Positions 24,933 through 32,241 of a stretch of DNA of 51,363 nt are shown piece by piece. This DNA is from Eubacterium sp. Lineage in GTDB: Bacteria > Bacillota > Clostridia > Oscillospirales > Acutalibacteraceae. Each line of letters begins with the position of its first letter. The first letter of the stretch is position 1. Position numbers and translations under genes: made by a program. The DNA is taken from NCBI GenBank assembly GCA_014465955.1, contig JACTVT010000013.1, forward strand, positions 1 to 51,363, written 5' to 3'. The notes beneath the pieces are model-generated. The model had not been told where the DNA came from. It searched no databases and was given only the letters and a program-made list of their open reading frames with translations.

Positions 24933-25409
24933 ATGATTAAACGTATTAATGAAAAAGATATTGAAAACTGTGTATACGTAATTAGAAACAGTTTTCAGAC
25001 TGTGGCAGATGAATTTAACATTACAAAAGAAAATGCTCCAAGATATGTGTGTTATTCTGTTGATAGTAATAAAATTAAAAGTCAATTTAAAAACAGTAAA
25101 GATATGTTTGCCTATTTTATAGATGACAAACCTGTTGGTTACTATTCACTTTCTTTTAATGATAATGAATGTGAAATAAATAATTTGTGCGTTTTGCCTG
25201 AGTATAGACATAAAAATATCGGTAAGCAATTACTAAATCATGCAATAGAATTTGCAAAAGAAAAAGGAAACAAATGGGTGAATGTAAGTATTGTTGAGGA
25301 AAATACCAAATTGAAGGAATGGTATCAATCTATGGGCTTTGTTCATTTATATACTGAAAAATTCGATTTTTTCCCGTTTACTTGCGGATATATGAAACTT
25401 GATTTATAA
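24933..25409 (+). CDS. GNAT-family N-acetyltransferase
   Basis: A 158-residue protein of the GCN5-related acetyltransferase fold. Strand 4 and the acetyl-CoA loop are visible: INNLCVLPEYRHKNIGKQLL (about 84-103), where R-H-K-N-I-G is the Q/RxxGxG/A pyrophosphate-binding loop, here with Asn-Ile before Gly. Later WYQSMGF is the usual C-terminal motif. The substrate is unknown. ATG 24933 lacks a good Shine-Dalgarno (only AAAG nearby), unlike its neighbours, and the gene lies between two copies of a 66-bp repeat with a lower-GC body, which hints that it was acquired as a cassette. Confidence 0.82.
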   Translation: MIKRINEKDIENCVYVIRNSFQTVADEFNITKENAPRYVCYSVDSNKIKSQFKNSKDMFAYFIDDKPVGYYSLSFNDNECEINNLCVLPEYRHKNIGKQLLNHAIEFAKEKGNKWVNVSIVEENTKLKEWYQSMGFVHLYTEKFDFFPFTCGYMKLDL

Positions 25410-25418
25410 TATTTGTAA

Positions 25419-25572
25419 GGGTCGACGTCTTCGACGACCCGAAAACGGGCAATTCGTGAATTGCCCCTACAGTGTTGCCATAACATTTTTATTGATTAAC
25501 GGTGCGTCGGGGACGCCGCACCCTACGAAATTGCGATAATGCCCTGTAGGGCGGGGTGCCCTCACCCCGCCG
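25419..25572. repeat. Cluster of four different palindromic repeats
   Basis: Within 155 bp: GGGTCGACG...CGACGACCC (25419-25440), GGGCAATTCGTGAATTGCCC (25447-25466), GGTGCGTCGGGGACGCCGCA followed by CCCTACG (25501-25527), and GTAGGGCGGGGTG...CACCCCGCCG (25546-25572). Three of the four carry GTAGGG or CCCTAC at one edge. This fills most of the 270-bp gap after the GNAT gene. Confidence 0.8.
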
Positions 25573-25588
25573 TGAATTTTAAATAATT

Positions 25589-25654
25589 CATCCGCTCGTT
25601 TATGATAGAGTATATAGTCGTTTTGTAGGGGAGGGTCTCTGTGCCCTCCCGAAA
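25589..25654. repeat. Second copy of the 66-bp direct repeat
   Basis: Matches 24854-24919 at 62 of 66 positions and ends in the palindrome at 25625-25651. Lies just before the frameshifted gene at 25682. Confidence 0.85.
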
Positions 25655-25681
25655 AAGATTAAAAATTAAGGAGAAATTTTT

Positions 25682-26115
25682 ATGTTGGATACAATTAAAT
25701 ATTGTTATGAAAATAAATTGGTAACATATTTTTATTTTGACAGTCAGGAACTGTGCGGATATATTGCATATCCGATATTGCTGTAATTGATTATGACTGT
25801 AAATATTGTAAGCAGATTGAAAAATTGTATAAAATCAGAAATCAAACCCATAAAGCGATTGATTTTAATGCTGATGAAATTATTTATACAATGCTTGATT
25901 TTGCAAAGGAGAATAATTATATAATATCATTGGACGTGAAAGATATGGATTTTTCGGGCATTGTGGTTGATTATAAAGATAATATCATTACCATAAACGA
26001 AGTAGATAAAAATGGTGAAAAAGACGGTATAAATGTAATTGATCTTGACAATGTAAATTCATTTTTTGTTGATACTGAAGATGAGCAGAAACTGCGGTTG
26101 CTTCTGAATAATTGA
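25682..26115 (+). pseudogene. Frameshifted small protein gene, function unknown
   Basis: An ATG at 25682 with a strong site (TTAAGGAG) opens MLDTIKYCYENKLVTYFYFD but stops after 35 codons in GYIAYPILL. The adjacent +2 frame continues without a proper start as SDIAVIDYDCKYCKQIEKLY through to 26115. Joining the two near 25765-25775 would give one protein of about 144 residues, so a single-base indel is the simplest explanation. The downstream part has an acidic C-terminus (DLDNVNSFFVDTEDEQKLRL). I do not recognise a named family. A sequencing error is possible. Confidence 0.6.
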
Positions 26116-26211
26116 TATTGACAGGTATGTTATAATATATTTATGCATAATGCGGTTCAGGATATTGGCACCGCAGAATAACAAACGTATATAATATTAT
26201 GAGGTGATTAC

Positions 26212-26715
26212 ATGTTTAAAGAAGTTAATTTCAGAGATGTTAAGGAAAATGTTGTCAGCCTTATTGCTGATGATTGGGGACTTGTTACGGCAGGCAACGG
26301 CGAAAAACTTAATACAATGACGGTATCATGGGGCGCAGTCGGCGAACTCTGGGGCAAGGATATGGCTACCGTTTATATCCGCCCGCAGAGATATACCGAG
26401 GAATTTTTAAATGCCAACAATTATTTTACACTCAGTTTTTATTCGAAAGAGAAAAAGGCTATCCACAGCGTTTGCGGTTCTAAGAGCGGCAGAGATGTTA
26501 ACAAGGTAGAAAAAGCAGGGCTTACGCCGTGCTTTTATGAGAAAGCGCCTTATTTTGAGGAGGCAAAACTCGTTCTTGTTTGCAGAAAGGTGGCAAAGTC
26601 AAAGTTTGAACCTGAACAGTTTATTGACGGCACGATTGAGGATAAATGGTATCAGGCAAAAGATTTTCATTATATTTATTACGGAGAAATTGAAAAAGTA
26701 TTGATTTCGGAATAA
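26212..26715 (+). CDS. Flavin reductase-like (flavoredoxin) domain protein
   Basis: A 167-residue FMN-binding split-barrel protein. NTMTVSWGAVGELWGKDMAT and VYIRPQRYTEEFLNANNYFT match the flavoredoxin subgroup of flavin reductase-like proteins; FYSKEKKAIHSVCGSKSGRD follows. These bind FMN and act as electron carriers or NAD(P)H:flavin reductases in the cytoplasm. GAGGTGA precedes the ATG. It is a single gene, and its last codons hold the -35 of the SRP RNA promoter. Confidence 0.85.
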   Translation: MFKEVNFRDVKENVVSLIADDWGLVTAGNGEKLNTMTVSWGAVGELWGKDMATVYIRPQRYTEEFLNANNYFTLSFYSKEKKAIHSVCGSKSGRDVNKVEKAGLTPCFYEKAPYFEEAKLVLVCRKVAKSKFEPEQFIDGTIEDKWYQAKDFHYIYYGEIEKVLISE

Positions 26716-26729
26716 TTTTAGTGTATAAT
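26701..26729 (+). promoter_or_regulatory. Promoter of the SRP RNA gene
   Basis: TTGATT (26701-26706), 17-bp spacer, TATAAT (26724-26729). Transcription would start close to the 5' end of the RNA stem at about 26736-26745. Confidence 0.65.
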
Positions 26730-26744
26730 ATTATTACAATTTAA

Positions 26745-26885
26745 GCGGTTGCATTATTAGCGTAGCGTATGGGCCCTGTGCGACGGGATGCTACGAACCT
26801 TGTCAGGCGGGGAACCGAGCAGCAATAAGTGGATTATTCTGTGCGCCGCAGACAAGTCTGTACGTTACGTTAATAATGTAACCGT
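26745..26885 (+). ncRNA. ffs: Signal recognition particle RNA
   Basis: About 141 nt. A long terminal stem pairs CGGTTGCATTATTA (26746-26759) with TAATAATGTAACCG (26871-26884), and continues through GCGTAGCGTA with TACGTTACGT using wobbles. The conserved apical core is present: TGTCAGGCGGGGAACCGAGC then AGCAATAAG, matching the Ffh-binding GTCAGG...GGAA...AGCAGC of all bacterial SRP RNAs. A T-run follows. Its place directly before dnaX is that of scr/ffs in Bacillus. The length fits the short 4.5S-like class rather than the roughly 270-nt Alu-containing form of B. subtilis. Confidence 0.88.
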
Positions 26886-26913
26886 ATTTTTATGCTTTTA
26901 AGGAGGGCAGAGA

Positions 26914-28599
26914 ATGTATCAGGTTTTATACAGAAAATACAGACCTAAGGTTTTTTCTGACGTTTACGGGCAGGAACACGTAACATCTACTCTGCTCAAT
27001 GAAATTAAAGAAAACCGTATCTCACACGCCTATCTTTTTACAGGTTCAAGGGGAACGGGTAAAACAAGTTGTGCAAAAATTCTTGCCAAGGCAGTCAACT
27101 GTGAAAACAGCGTGAATGGTGAGCCGTGCAATGAGTGCGAGGTTTGCCGTGGTCTTGACTCAGGCTCAATTTATGATGTTGTTGAAATTGACGCTGCATC
27201 AAATAACGGTGTTGACAATATACGTGACCTGCGCGAAGAGGCAAATTATACGCCGAGCCGCGGCAGATACCGTGTTTATATTATTGACGAGGTGCATATG
27301 CTTTCAACAGGCGCTTTCAACGCATTGCTTAAAATGCTTGAAGAACCGCCCGCCCACGTCATTTTCATTCTTGCAACTACCGAAGTTCACAAACTTCCTG
27401 CAACGATTCTGTCACGCTGTCAGCGATTTGATTTTAAACGTATACAGCCTGAAACGATGGCAAAACGCCTTATGCAGGTGGCAGGATATGAAAATCTTGA
27501 CCTGACCGAAGAGGGCGCAATTCTGATTTCACGAATTGCCGACGGCGGAATGAGAGATGCTCTGTCTATTTTAGACCAGTGCGCAGGCAGAAATCAGAAG
27601 ATTGATGAAAAACTTGTGTCCGAGGTTGCAGGAATTGCAGGCAGAGAGTCTCTTTATGAACTTTCTGACGCTATATGCAATAAAAACGGCGGCGATGCGC
27701 TGAATGTTATCAGTAAACTTCACGCAAACAGTTATGATATGGAGCGCCTTTGCGTTGAAATGATTAATCATTTGCGCAATTTCCTTATCGTAAAAACGGT
27801 CGATAAAAGCCGTGAACTGATTGTTTGCACAGACGATGAATACAACACGATTTTGAGCAGCGCTGAGCATTTTACACTGCCGTCAGTTATATTTGCGCTT
27901 GATTTGTTTCAGGATACACTCGTCAAAATTAAAGGCGGAGCGAATTCACGAATTGAAATGGAAATGACGCTGATTAAACTCTGCGAGCCTAAACTTGAGC
28001 AGTCTATGGATTCTGTTCTTGACAGAATTTCAGTGCTTGAAAGAGCAGTTAAGAACGGCGTTGCAGTTAAGTCTGCACCTGTTAAAACAGTTGTTCCCGA
28101 AACTGTTTCGGAGCCTGAACCGACAGAGAAAAAATCGGTTTCGATTGATACAGAAAAAACTGCAGAGATTGAGAAACCGACGGCAGAGCCGATTGTCAGT
28201 ACACCTGACAGCGAACCTTTGCCGCAGATTCCCGAAGCAGCACCGCAGACAGAGCACGAAACCGCTCCTGCAACGGGTATAAAACGTGAATTTGAATACT
28301 GGGCAGATTTTATGGAAGCAATTTATAAGTCTGACATTGCGCTTTATGGCGTGCTTAACGGCGCAAAAGCCTATGTGCGGGATGAATATTTTCTTCTTTC
28401 GTCAAACAACAGTACGCTAAATCAGTTTATAAAAATTCCAACGCATTCAAAGGCTATCAAAAAAGCACTGCATGATGTAACGGGTCAGGTTTATAAACTC
28501 GGAATTCTTAAAAAGAAATCCGACAGCGGTGAAAAAAGAGATCCGCTTGAAGACCTGATTGCAAAGGCTCAGGGAAATGTTAATATAAATGTTGAATAA
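26914..28599 (+). CDS. dnaX: DNA polymerase III subunit gamma/tau
   Basis: A 561-residue clamp-loader ATPase. Walker A GSRGTGKTSCAKILA (about 44-58), zinc module CNECEVC plus an upstream Cys (about 69-83), Walker B IIDEVHMLS (about 125), and the SRC motif ILSRCQRFDF (about 167-176). Domain III runs to about 360; a Pro/Glu/Thr-rich linker (about 385-450) leads to a C-terminal domain that corresponds to the tau part. No obvious A-AAA-AAG slip site was noticed. AAGGAGG precedes the ATG. First gene of dnaX-ybaB-recR. Confidence 0.96.
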   Translation: MYQVLYRKYRPKVFSDVYGQEHVTSTLLNEIKENRISHAYLFTGSRGTGKTSCAKILAKAVNCENSVNGEPCNECEVCRGLDSGSIYDVVEIDAASNNGVDNIRDLREEANYTPSRGRYRVYIIDEVHMLSTGAFNALLKMLEEPPAHVIFILATTEVHKLPATILSRCQRFDFKRIQPETMAKRLMQVAGYENLDLTEEGAILISRIADGGMRDALSILDQCAGRNQKIDEKLVSEVAGIAGRESLYELSDAICNKNGGDALNVISKLHANSYDMERLCVEMINHLRNFLIVKTVDKSRELIVCTDDEYNTILSSAEHFTLPSVIFALDLFQDTLVKIKGGANSRIEMEMTLIKLCEPKLEQSMDSVLDRISVLERAVKNGVAVKSAPVKTVVPETVSEPEPTEKKSVSIDTEKTAEIEKPTAEPIVSTPDSEPLPQIPEAAPQTEHETAPATGIKREFEYWADFMEAIYKSDIALYGVLNGAKAYVRDEYFLLSSNNSTLNQFIKIPTHSKAIKKALHDVTGQVYKLGILKKKSDSGEKRDPLEDLIAKAQGNVNINVE

Positions 28600-28624
28600 A
28601 TTTTAAAATAAAGGAGAAAACTTT

Positions 28625-28969
28625 ATGAAAGCAAGACTTCCTCAGGGAATGGGCGGCGGTCCGCAGAATATGCAGGCTATGCTCAAGCAGGCACAGAAAA
28701 TGCAGGAAAATATCGAAAAAAAACAGGCTGAACTTGAAGAAAAGGAATATGTTGTTTCTTCAGGCGGCGGCATGGTAGAAGTAACTATGAACGGCAAACA
28801 TGAGGTTAAGGCAATCGGTATCAATCCCGAAGTTGTAGACCCCGAAGATGTTGAAATGCTTGAGGATATGCTCGTAGCCGCTCTTAACGAGGCAACTAGG
28901 CAGATTGCTGAAGAGTCTGAAAGAGAATTATCATCTGTAACAGGCGGACTGAATATTCCCGGACTTTAA
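28625..28969 (+). CDS. ybaB: Nucleoid-associated protein, YbaB/EbfC family
   Basis: A 114-residue DNA-binding dimer thought to shape nucleoid structure and often linked to RecR. The N-terminus is Gly/Gln/Met-rich, followed by helix KQAQKMQENIEKKQAELEEK, strands VSSGGGMVEVTMNGKHEVKA and INPEVVDPEDVEMLEDMLVA. Between dnaX and recR, as in most bacteria. AAAGGAG lies upstream. Confidence 0.95.
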   Translation: MKARLPQGMGGGPQNMQAMLKQAQKMQENIEKKQAELEEKEYVVSSGGGMVEVTMNGKHEVKAIGINPEVVDPEDVEMLEDMLVAALNEATRQIAEESERELSSVTGGLNIPGL

Positions 28970-29015
28970 AATGGCGTCTTTTGACCTTGAATTACAGCAG
29001 TATTAGGAGATTATT

Positions 29016-29615
29016 ATGGCTTATAATTTAGCACCGCTTCAAAATTTAATAGATCAGTTTGAGCGTATGCAGGGTATAGGTCATAAAACTGCGCAGCGAA
29101 TGGCATTTTATGTGCTTAGCTTAACCGAGCAGGAGGCGCAGGAATTTGCAAATGCCATTACAGATGCGCATACCAAAATCAAGCAGTGTAAAATCTGCTG
29201 TGATCTGGCAGATGACGATTTGTGCCCGATTTGCAAAAGCGAAACGAGGGATAAGTCAATTATCTGTGTTGTGGAAGACCCGCGAGATGTTGCCGCTATA
29301 GAGCGCACTCATGAGTATAACGGTACATATCACGTTCTGCACGGCGCAATTTCGCCAATGGCGAATATAGGCCCTGATCAGATAAGAATTAAAGAACTTA
29401 TTGCCCGCCTTGGTGACGGCGAGGTGGAGGAAGTTATTATGGCAACAAACCCTACTGTTGAGGGTGAGGCAACCGCAATGTATATCGGCAGACTGCTCAA
29501 GCCTATGGGCATAACCGTTTCACGTCTTGCCTACGGCGTGCCCGTCGGTGCAGACCTTGAATATGCCGATGAGGTAACACTCTCCCGTGCAATTGAGGGC
29601 AGAAGTCTTATATAA
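29016..29615 (+). CDS. recR: Recombination mediator protein RecR
   Basis: A 199-residue protein that with RecO/RecF loads RecA onto SSB-coated gaps. HhH region RMQGIGHKTAQRMAFYVL (about 18-35), four-Cys zinc finger CKICCDLADDDLCPIC (about 57-72), Toprim domain from CVVEDPRDVAAIERT (about 81) to about 175, and the C-terminal Walker-B-like part. Normal length. TAGGAGA precedes the ATG. Confidence 0.96.
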   Translation: MAYNLAPLQNLIDQFERMQGIGHKTAQRMAFYVLSLTEQEAQEFANAITDAHTKIKQCKICCDLADDDLCPICKSETRDKSIICVVEDPRDVAAIERTHEYNGTYHVLHGAISPMANIGPDQIRIKELIARLGDGEVEEVIMATNPTVEGEATAMYIGRLLKPMGITVSRLAYGVPVGADLEYADEVTLSRAIEGRSLI

Positions 29616-29664
29616 TGTGGGGGTGCTGTGTTTATCGACCCGTTAATTTATAAATAACGCTCTC

Positions 29665-29689
29665 GTAGTGGCGGATATCGTCCGTCTGT
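29665..29689. repeat. GTAG-GGCGGATAT palindrome
   Basis: A degenerate copy of the GTAGGGGCGGATATCATCCG repeat (GTAGTGGCGGATATCGTCCG) between recR and smpB. Confidence 0.6.
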
Positions 29690-29725
29690 AAAACATACAT
29701 AAAATCACTGAAAGGAGTGATAACC

Positions 29726-30184
29726 TTGTCAGAAGAATTCAAAATCATAGCAAAAAACAAAAAGGCTTATCACGACTATTTTGTGATAGATACTTATGAG
29801 GCGGGAATAGAACTTTTCGGCACTGAAATTAAGTCAATCCGAAACGGCAGGGTAAACCTTAAGGATTCGTTCTGCAGTGTTGACGACGGCGAAATGTTTG
29901 CAATCGGTATGCATATTTCACCTTATGAAATGGGCAACAGATTTAACCGTGATCCGATGCGCAAAAAAAGACTTCTACTTCATAAGAAAGAAATTATGAA
30001 ACTTTTCGGTCAGAGTCAGCAGCAGGGGCTCAGCATAATTCCGCTTGAACTTTATATAAAAAAGGGCAGGGCGAAACTGCAGATAGGTCTTTGCAAAGGT
30101 AAAAAACTGCACGATAAGAGGGCAGTTGCCGCAAAGCGTGACGCACAAAGAACAATTGAGCGTGAATTTAAAGAACGCTATTAA
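29726..30184 (+). CDS. smpB: SsrA-binding protein SmpB
   Basis: A 152-residue partner of tmRNA in ribosome rescue. AYHDYFVIDTYEAGIELFGT, EIKSIRNGRVNLKDSF and KKGRAKLQIGLCKGKKLHDK are diagnostic; the basic C-terminal tail (KRAVAAKRDAQRTIEREF) enters the mRNA channel. The start is TTG 29726, because AAAGGAG (29711-29717) lies 8 nt before it; a GTG at 29717 overlaps that site and would give a longer protein. ssrA follows after 16 bp. Confidence 0.95.
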   Translation: MSEEFKIIAKNKKAYHDYFVIDTYEAGIELFGTEIKSIRNGRVNLKDSFCSVDDGEMFAIGMHISPYEMGNRFNRDPMRKKRLLLHKKEIMKLFGQSQQQGLSIIPLELYIKKGRAKLQIGLCKGKKLHDKRAVAAKRDAQRTIEREFKERY

Positions 30185-30200
30185 TTTTACAATTTAATAT

Positions 30201-30550
30201 GGGGATGAAAGGATTTCGACAGGGTTGTTAAGCCTTGGTCAGCGAGTAGCGGAGTTGCACCGCTTTAAAAGTAACACCTTAAAATTAACTGACAATAATA
30301 AATCAGTAGCTTTAGCTGCCTAAGTGCGGCTTTCGTCTTACCTTTGACTGCCGCGGCTAAGGATAAGGCGTCGATAAGCGGCGAACATGAACGGAAAATC
30401 GGCTCGCTTTCCGTCAGGTATCAGAGCCTACCGAAACAGTAAGAATGTTTGTTTTCGTACTGCGCGGGGAATCTTAAATAACAAACTACACTCGTAGAGC
30501 CCTTGGTAAGACAGTTTTGGACGCGGTTTCGATTACCGCCATCTCCACCA
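30201..30550 (+). ncRNA. ssrA: Transfer-messenger RNA
   Basis: A single-piece tmRNA of about 350 nt. 5' end GGGGATGAAAGGATTTCGAC; the 3' tRNA-like end has GGTTTCGATTACCGCC (T-arm with the TTCGATT loop) and a genomically encoded CCA at 30548-30550. The tag-coding region ends GCT TTA GCT GCC TAA (30309-30323), so the peptide ends ALAA, preceded in frame by DNNKSV. The resume codon cannot be fixed by eye. Pseudoknot stems such as GCCGCGGCTAAGG...GCGG are plausible but not traced. A TACAAT at 30188-30193 lies 8 nt before the 5' end. Confidence 0.95.
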
Positions 30551-30562
30551 CACTTTCAAAGA

Positions 30563-30592
30563 CCACATAGAACATTCTATGTGGCTTTTTTT
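30563..30592 (+). terminator. Intrinsic terminator after ssrA
   Basis: CCACATAGAA (30563-30572) / TTCTATGTGG (30575-30584), then CTTTTTTT. Confidence 0.9.
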
Positions 30593-30633
30593 CTGACTTT
30601 TTCACCTGTTGCGGATTACTTAAAATTATTTTA

Positions 30634-30666
30634 TAGGTAACAAGTAGGTAACAGGTAGGTAACAAA
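30634..30666. repeat. Three tandem 11-bp repeats next to the integrase stub
   Basis: TAGGTAACAAG, TAGGTAACAGG and TAGGTAACAAA in direct succession, between the ssrA terminator and the integrase fragment. Short direct repeats at this position are typical of integrase arm-binding sites in elements inserted at ssrA; that role is inferred. Confidence 0.7.
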
Positions 30667-30682
30667 TTTATTTATGAAAAAA

Positions 30683-30703
30683 GGGCTAACAAAATGTTAG
30701 TCC
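30683..30703 (-). terminator. Terminator for the integrase gene
   Basis: GGGCTAAC / GTTAGTCC (30683-30690 with 30696-30703, one wobble), followed on the minus strand by TTTTTT. It overlaps the last codons of the integrase fragment. Confidence 0.6.
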
Positions 30704-30933
30704 TTTATATCTGTATGTATTTTGTTTACTGCTTCAATTTTTGTTTTCATATAGATGTGGGTGTATACCCTTTCTGTGAAGGACTGTGCCGCTTTATGCC
30801 CCACAATTTCTTTGATTATACTTTCATTAACGTTGTGAACTGTTAATTGGGTGATGCAAGTGTGTCTTGCCTCGTGGGTAGTGTGCTGCATATTTAAGGC
30901 TTTTATTTGGTATACTAACCCCACAACAGGTTA
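30697..30933 (-). pseudogene. Tyrosine recombinase (integrase), C-terminal fragment
   Basis: About 75 residues remaining from a phage or ICE integrase of perhaps 380-400. The fragment keeps HEARHTCITQ (the HxxR box with the second catalytic Arg), IVGHKAAQSFTERVYTH (H/K and nucleophile Tyr region). The N-terminal arm-binding and core-binding domains and the first catalytic Arg are gone; an in-frame stop lies just upstream of the remaining part. It cannot be active. Its position at the 3' end of ssrA, reading toward ssrA, is where such integrases normally lie, so it marks the left end of a former insertion. Confidence 0.85.
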
Positions 30934-30975
30934 AGTATAGCAAATATCACTAAAAAAATCAAGGAGTGATAAAAA

Positions 30976-31183
30976 TTGCTGAATGTAAAAGAAATGACCT
31001 TTGAAGAATTTATTGAATTTGGCGAAAAGAAAACAGGTTCAAAAATTGATGGGTCAAGTCAAAGAATTAGTAAAGATTATGTTTGACAATCTCAAAAGCG
31101 GTGCTTGGTCTGAAGATGATTTGCGTGACATCACAGATGCAATGAAAGAGAACCTTGTACAGCGCGATGAAAGGAAGGCTTAA
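30976..31183 (+). pseudogene. Broken small element gene, two frames
   Basis: A strong AAGGAG site precedes TTG 30976, which reads MLNVKEMTFEEFIEFGEKKT and stops at 31086 after 36 residues. The next frame is open through 31183, ending AWSEDDLRDITDAMKENLVQ, RDERKA. Either one gene with a frameshift or two gene fragments joined by deletion; the function is unknown. The second part stops 6 nt before the excisionase-like gene. Confidence 0.4.
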
Positions 31184-31188
31184 ATATT

Positions 31189-31410
31189 ATGAATATTAAC
31201 AGTATTGAATATGAAAACACCGAAACTCTGAAAGTTGAAGATGCGGCAAAGTTGATGCACAAAAACCCTTCTTTTGTCAGATGCGGTTTAAGGGACAAGC
31301 GCTTCGGGTTCGGCTGTGCCGTTTTTAATAACGGCAGGTGGAATTATTACATTAACAAGCAGAAATTTTTTGAAGAAACAGGCATTACGGAAAAGGCGGT
31401 ACAGGTATGA
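31189..31410 (+). CDS. Excisionase-like helix-turn-helix protein
   Basis: A 73-residue protein resembling the small DNA-binding (MerR/excisionase fold) proteins of Firmicutes prophages: ETLKVEDAAKLMHKNPSFVR (HTH, about 12-31), then a winged stretch GFGCAVFNNGRWNYYINKQK with an aromatic run. Such proteins regulate excision or early phage genes. AAAGGAAGG lies about 9 nt upstream of the ATG. It looks intact, unlike its neighbours. Confidence 0.6.
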   Translation: MNINSIEYENTETLKVEDAAKLMHKNPSFVRCGLRDKRFGFGCAVFNNGRWNYYINKQKFFEETGITEKAVQV

Positions 31411-31447
31411 TTGAAAATTTAATCATTATACAAACTTTAATACATTT

Positions 31448-31510
31448 ATGACAGCAAGACCATTGCCGTCATCTTCAAAACTTGGCAAATGGGGGTGGCT
31501 GTTCAAATGA
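31448..31510 (+). CDS. Possible 20-residue ORF overlapping the ssb start
   Basis: ATG 31448 reads MTARPLPSSSKLGKWGWLFK and ends TGA overlapping the next start as ATGA. No Shine-Dalgarno is seen, so this may be only the tail of a deleted gene upstream of ssb. Confidence 0.2.
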   Translation: MTARPLPSSSKLGKWGWLFK

Positions 31511-32241
31511 TTAATGCAGTTGTACTTATGGGCAGATTGACTTATGAATGGAATGCAACGCTTGACAGAAAAACAAGACCGTCACATCAGCGTGTTGATA
31601 AAGAGTGGAAAGAACTTGACGAGCCTTTTTCAAATGGTCTGATGTACCCTAAAGATCCAAACGGCAGTGCAGCAGAAGTTGTAAATTGCCGCTGTTCGCT
31701 TGATGATGTGCCACGCTGGTATGTTGAAGCAGGTGGCGGTCAGTATCGCAGGGAAGGCATCACAGGCAATATTATTAAATGTAAGAATTATGCAGAGTTT
31801 AAAGAAAAATACTTGCAAATGCTCCAAGACGGAGTTATAATGATGGCAAGAAATCTTGACCGAAAGACCGCTAATACTGGAACATTTTCGAATTTAAAAG
31901 TTCCTATGCAAAAAAGAGAAGTTAAGAGAGTTTGTGAAAAATATGGTTTTGACATAAAAGGATTAACAATAAAAATACAGAGGTCTGAAACATTTTTGTC
32001 AACGAGTTTTTATGGCTCTACTGATTATAATAATATTGGGAGAATTGATTTGTTCCCAAATGCTTTTATTAGTGAAGAAGAACTTATTAAAACAATTATT
32101 CACGAAAAATGCCATGTTAAGCAGTTGCAAAAATATGGCAGAAAGTATTGTCAAGAACATTTAGCAGAAATGGAAATCGAAGCATACAAGGTTCAAGAAG
32201 AAGTATTTGAACAGTTAAAGAAAAGGGGTGAAATGGTGTGA
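31507..32241 (+). CDS. Chimeric ORF: ssb start fused to SPP1 gp7/MuF-type head protein tail with HEKCH metallopeptidase-like domain
   Basis: A 244-residue ORF. Residues 1-14 (MINAVVLMGRLTYE) are the start of a single-stranded DNA-binding protein. From residue 15 the sequence becomes the C-terminal part of a phage head-morphogenesis (SPP1 gp7) protein: WNATLDRKTRPSHQRVDKEW and AAEVVNCRCSL. Residues about 85-244 are a further domain with TIIHEKCHVKQLQKYG (His199-Glu200-x-x-His203, a zincin motif) and downstream EMEIEAY that could give a third ligand. MuF proteins of temperate phages often carry toxin domains in this position. The junction shows a large internal deletion; whether the fusion is expressed is unknown. 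ATG 31507 has GGGGGTGG upstream. Confidence 0.6.
   Translation: MINAVVLMGRLTYEWNATLDRKTRPSHQRVDKEWKELDEPFSNGLMYPKDPNGSAAEVVNCRCSLDDVPRWYVEAGGGQYRREGITGNIIKCKNYAEFKEKYLQMLQDGVIMMARNLDRKTANTGTFSNLKVPMQKREVKRVCEKYGFDIKGLTIKIQRSETFLSTSFYGSTDYNNIGRIDLFPNAFISEEELIKTIIHEKCHVKQLQKYGRKYCQEHLAEMEIEAYKVQEEVFEQLKKRGEMV

Noticed and set aside
24435..25085. 216-residue minus-strand ORF over rplL
   Set aside because: It is the antisense shadow of rplL and the GNAT gene, Cys- and Phe-rich as expected from reversed Ala/Glu codons, with no ribosome binding site.
25419..25651. CRISPR array
   Set aside because: The repeated units are different palindromes with unequal spacing, not identical direct repeats with uniform spacers, and no cas genes are present.
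26118..26136. TTGACA...TATAAT promoter before the flavoredoxin gene
   Set aside because: The two boxes are only 7 bp apart. The TATAAT with TGT before it could work as an extended -10, but no -35 is in place.
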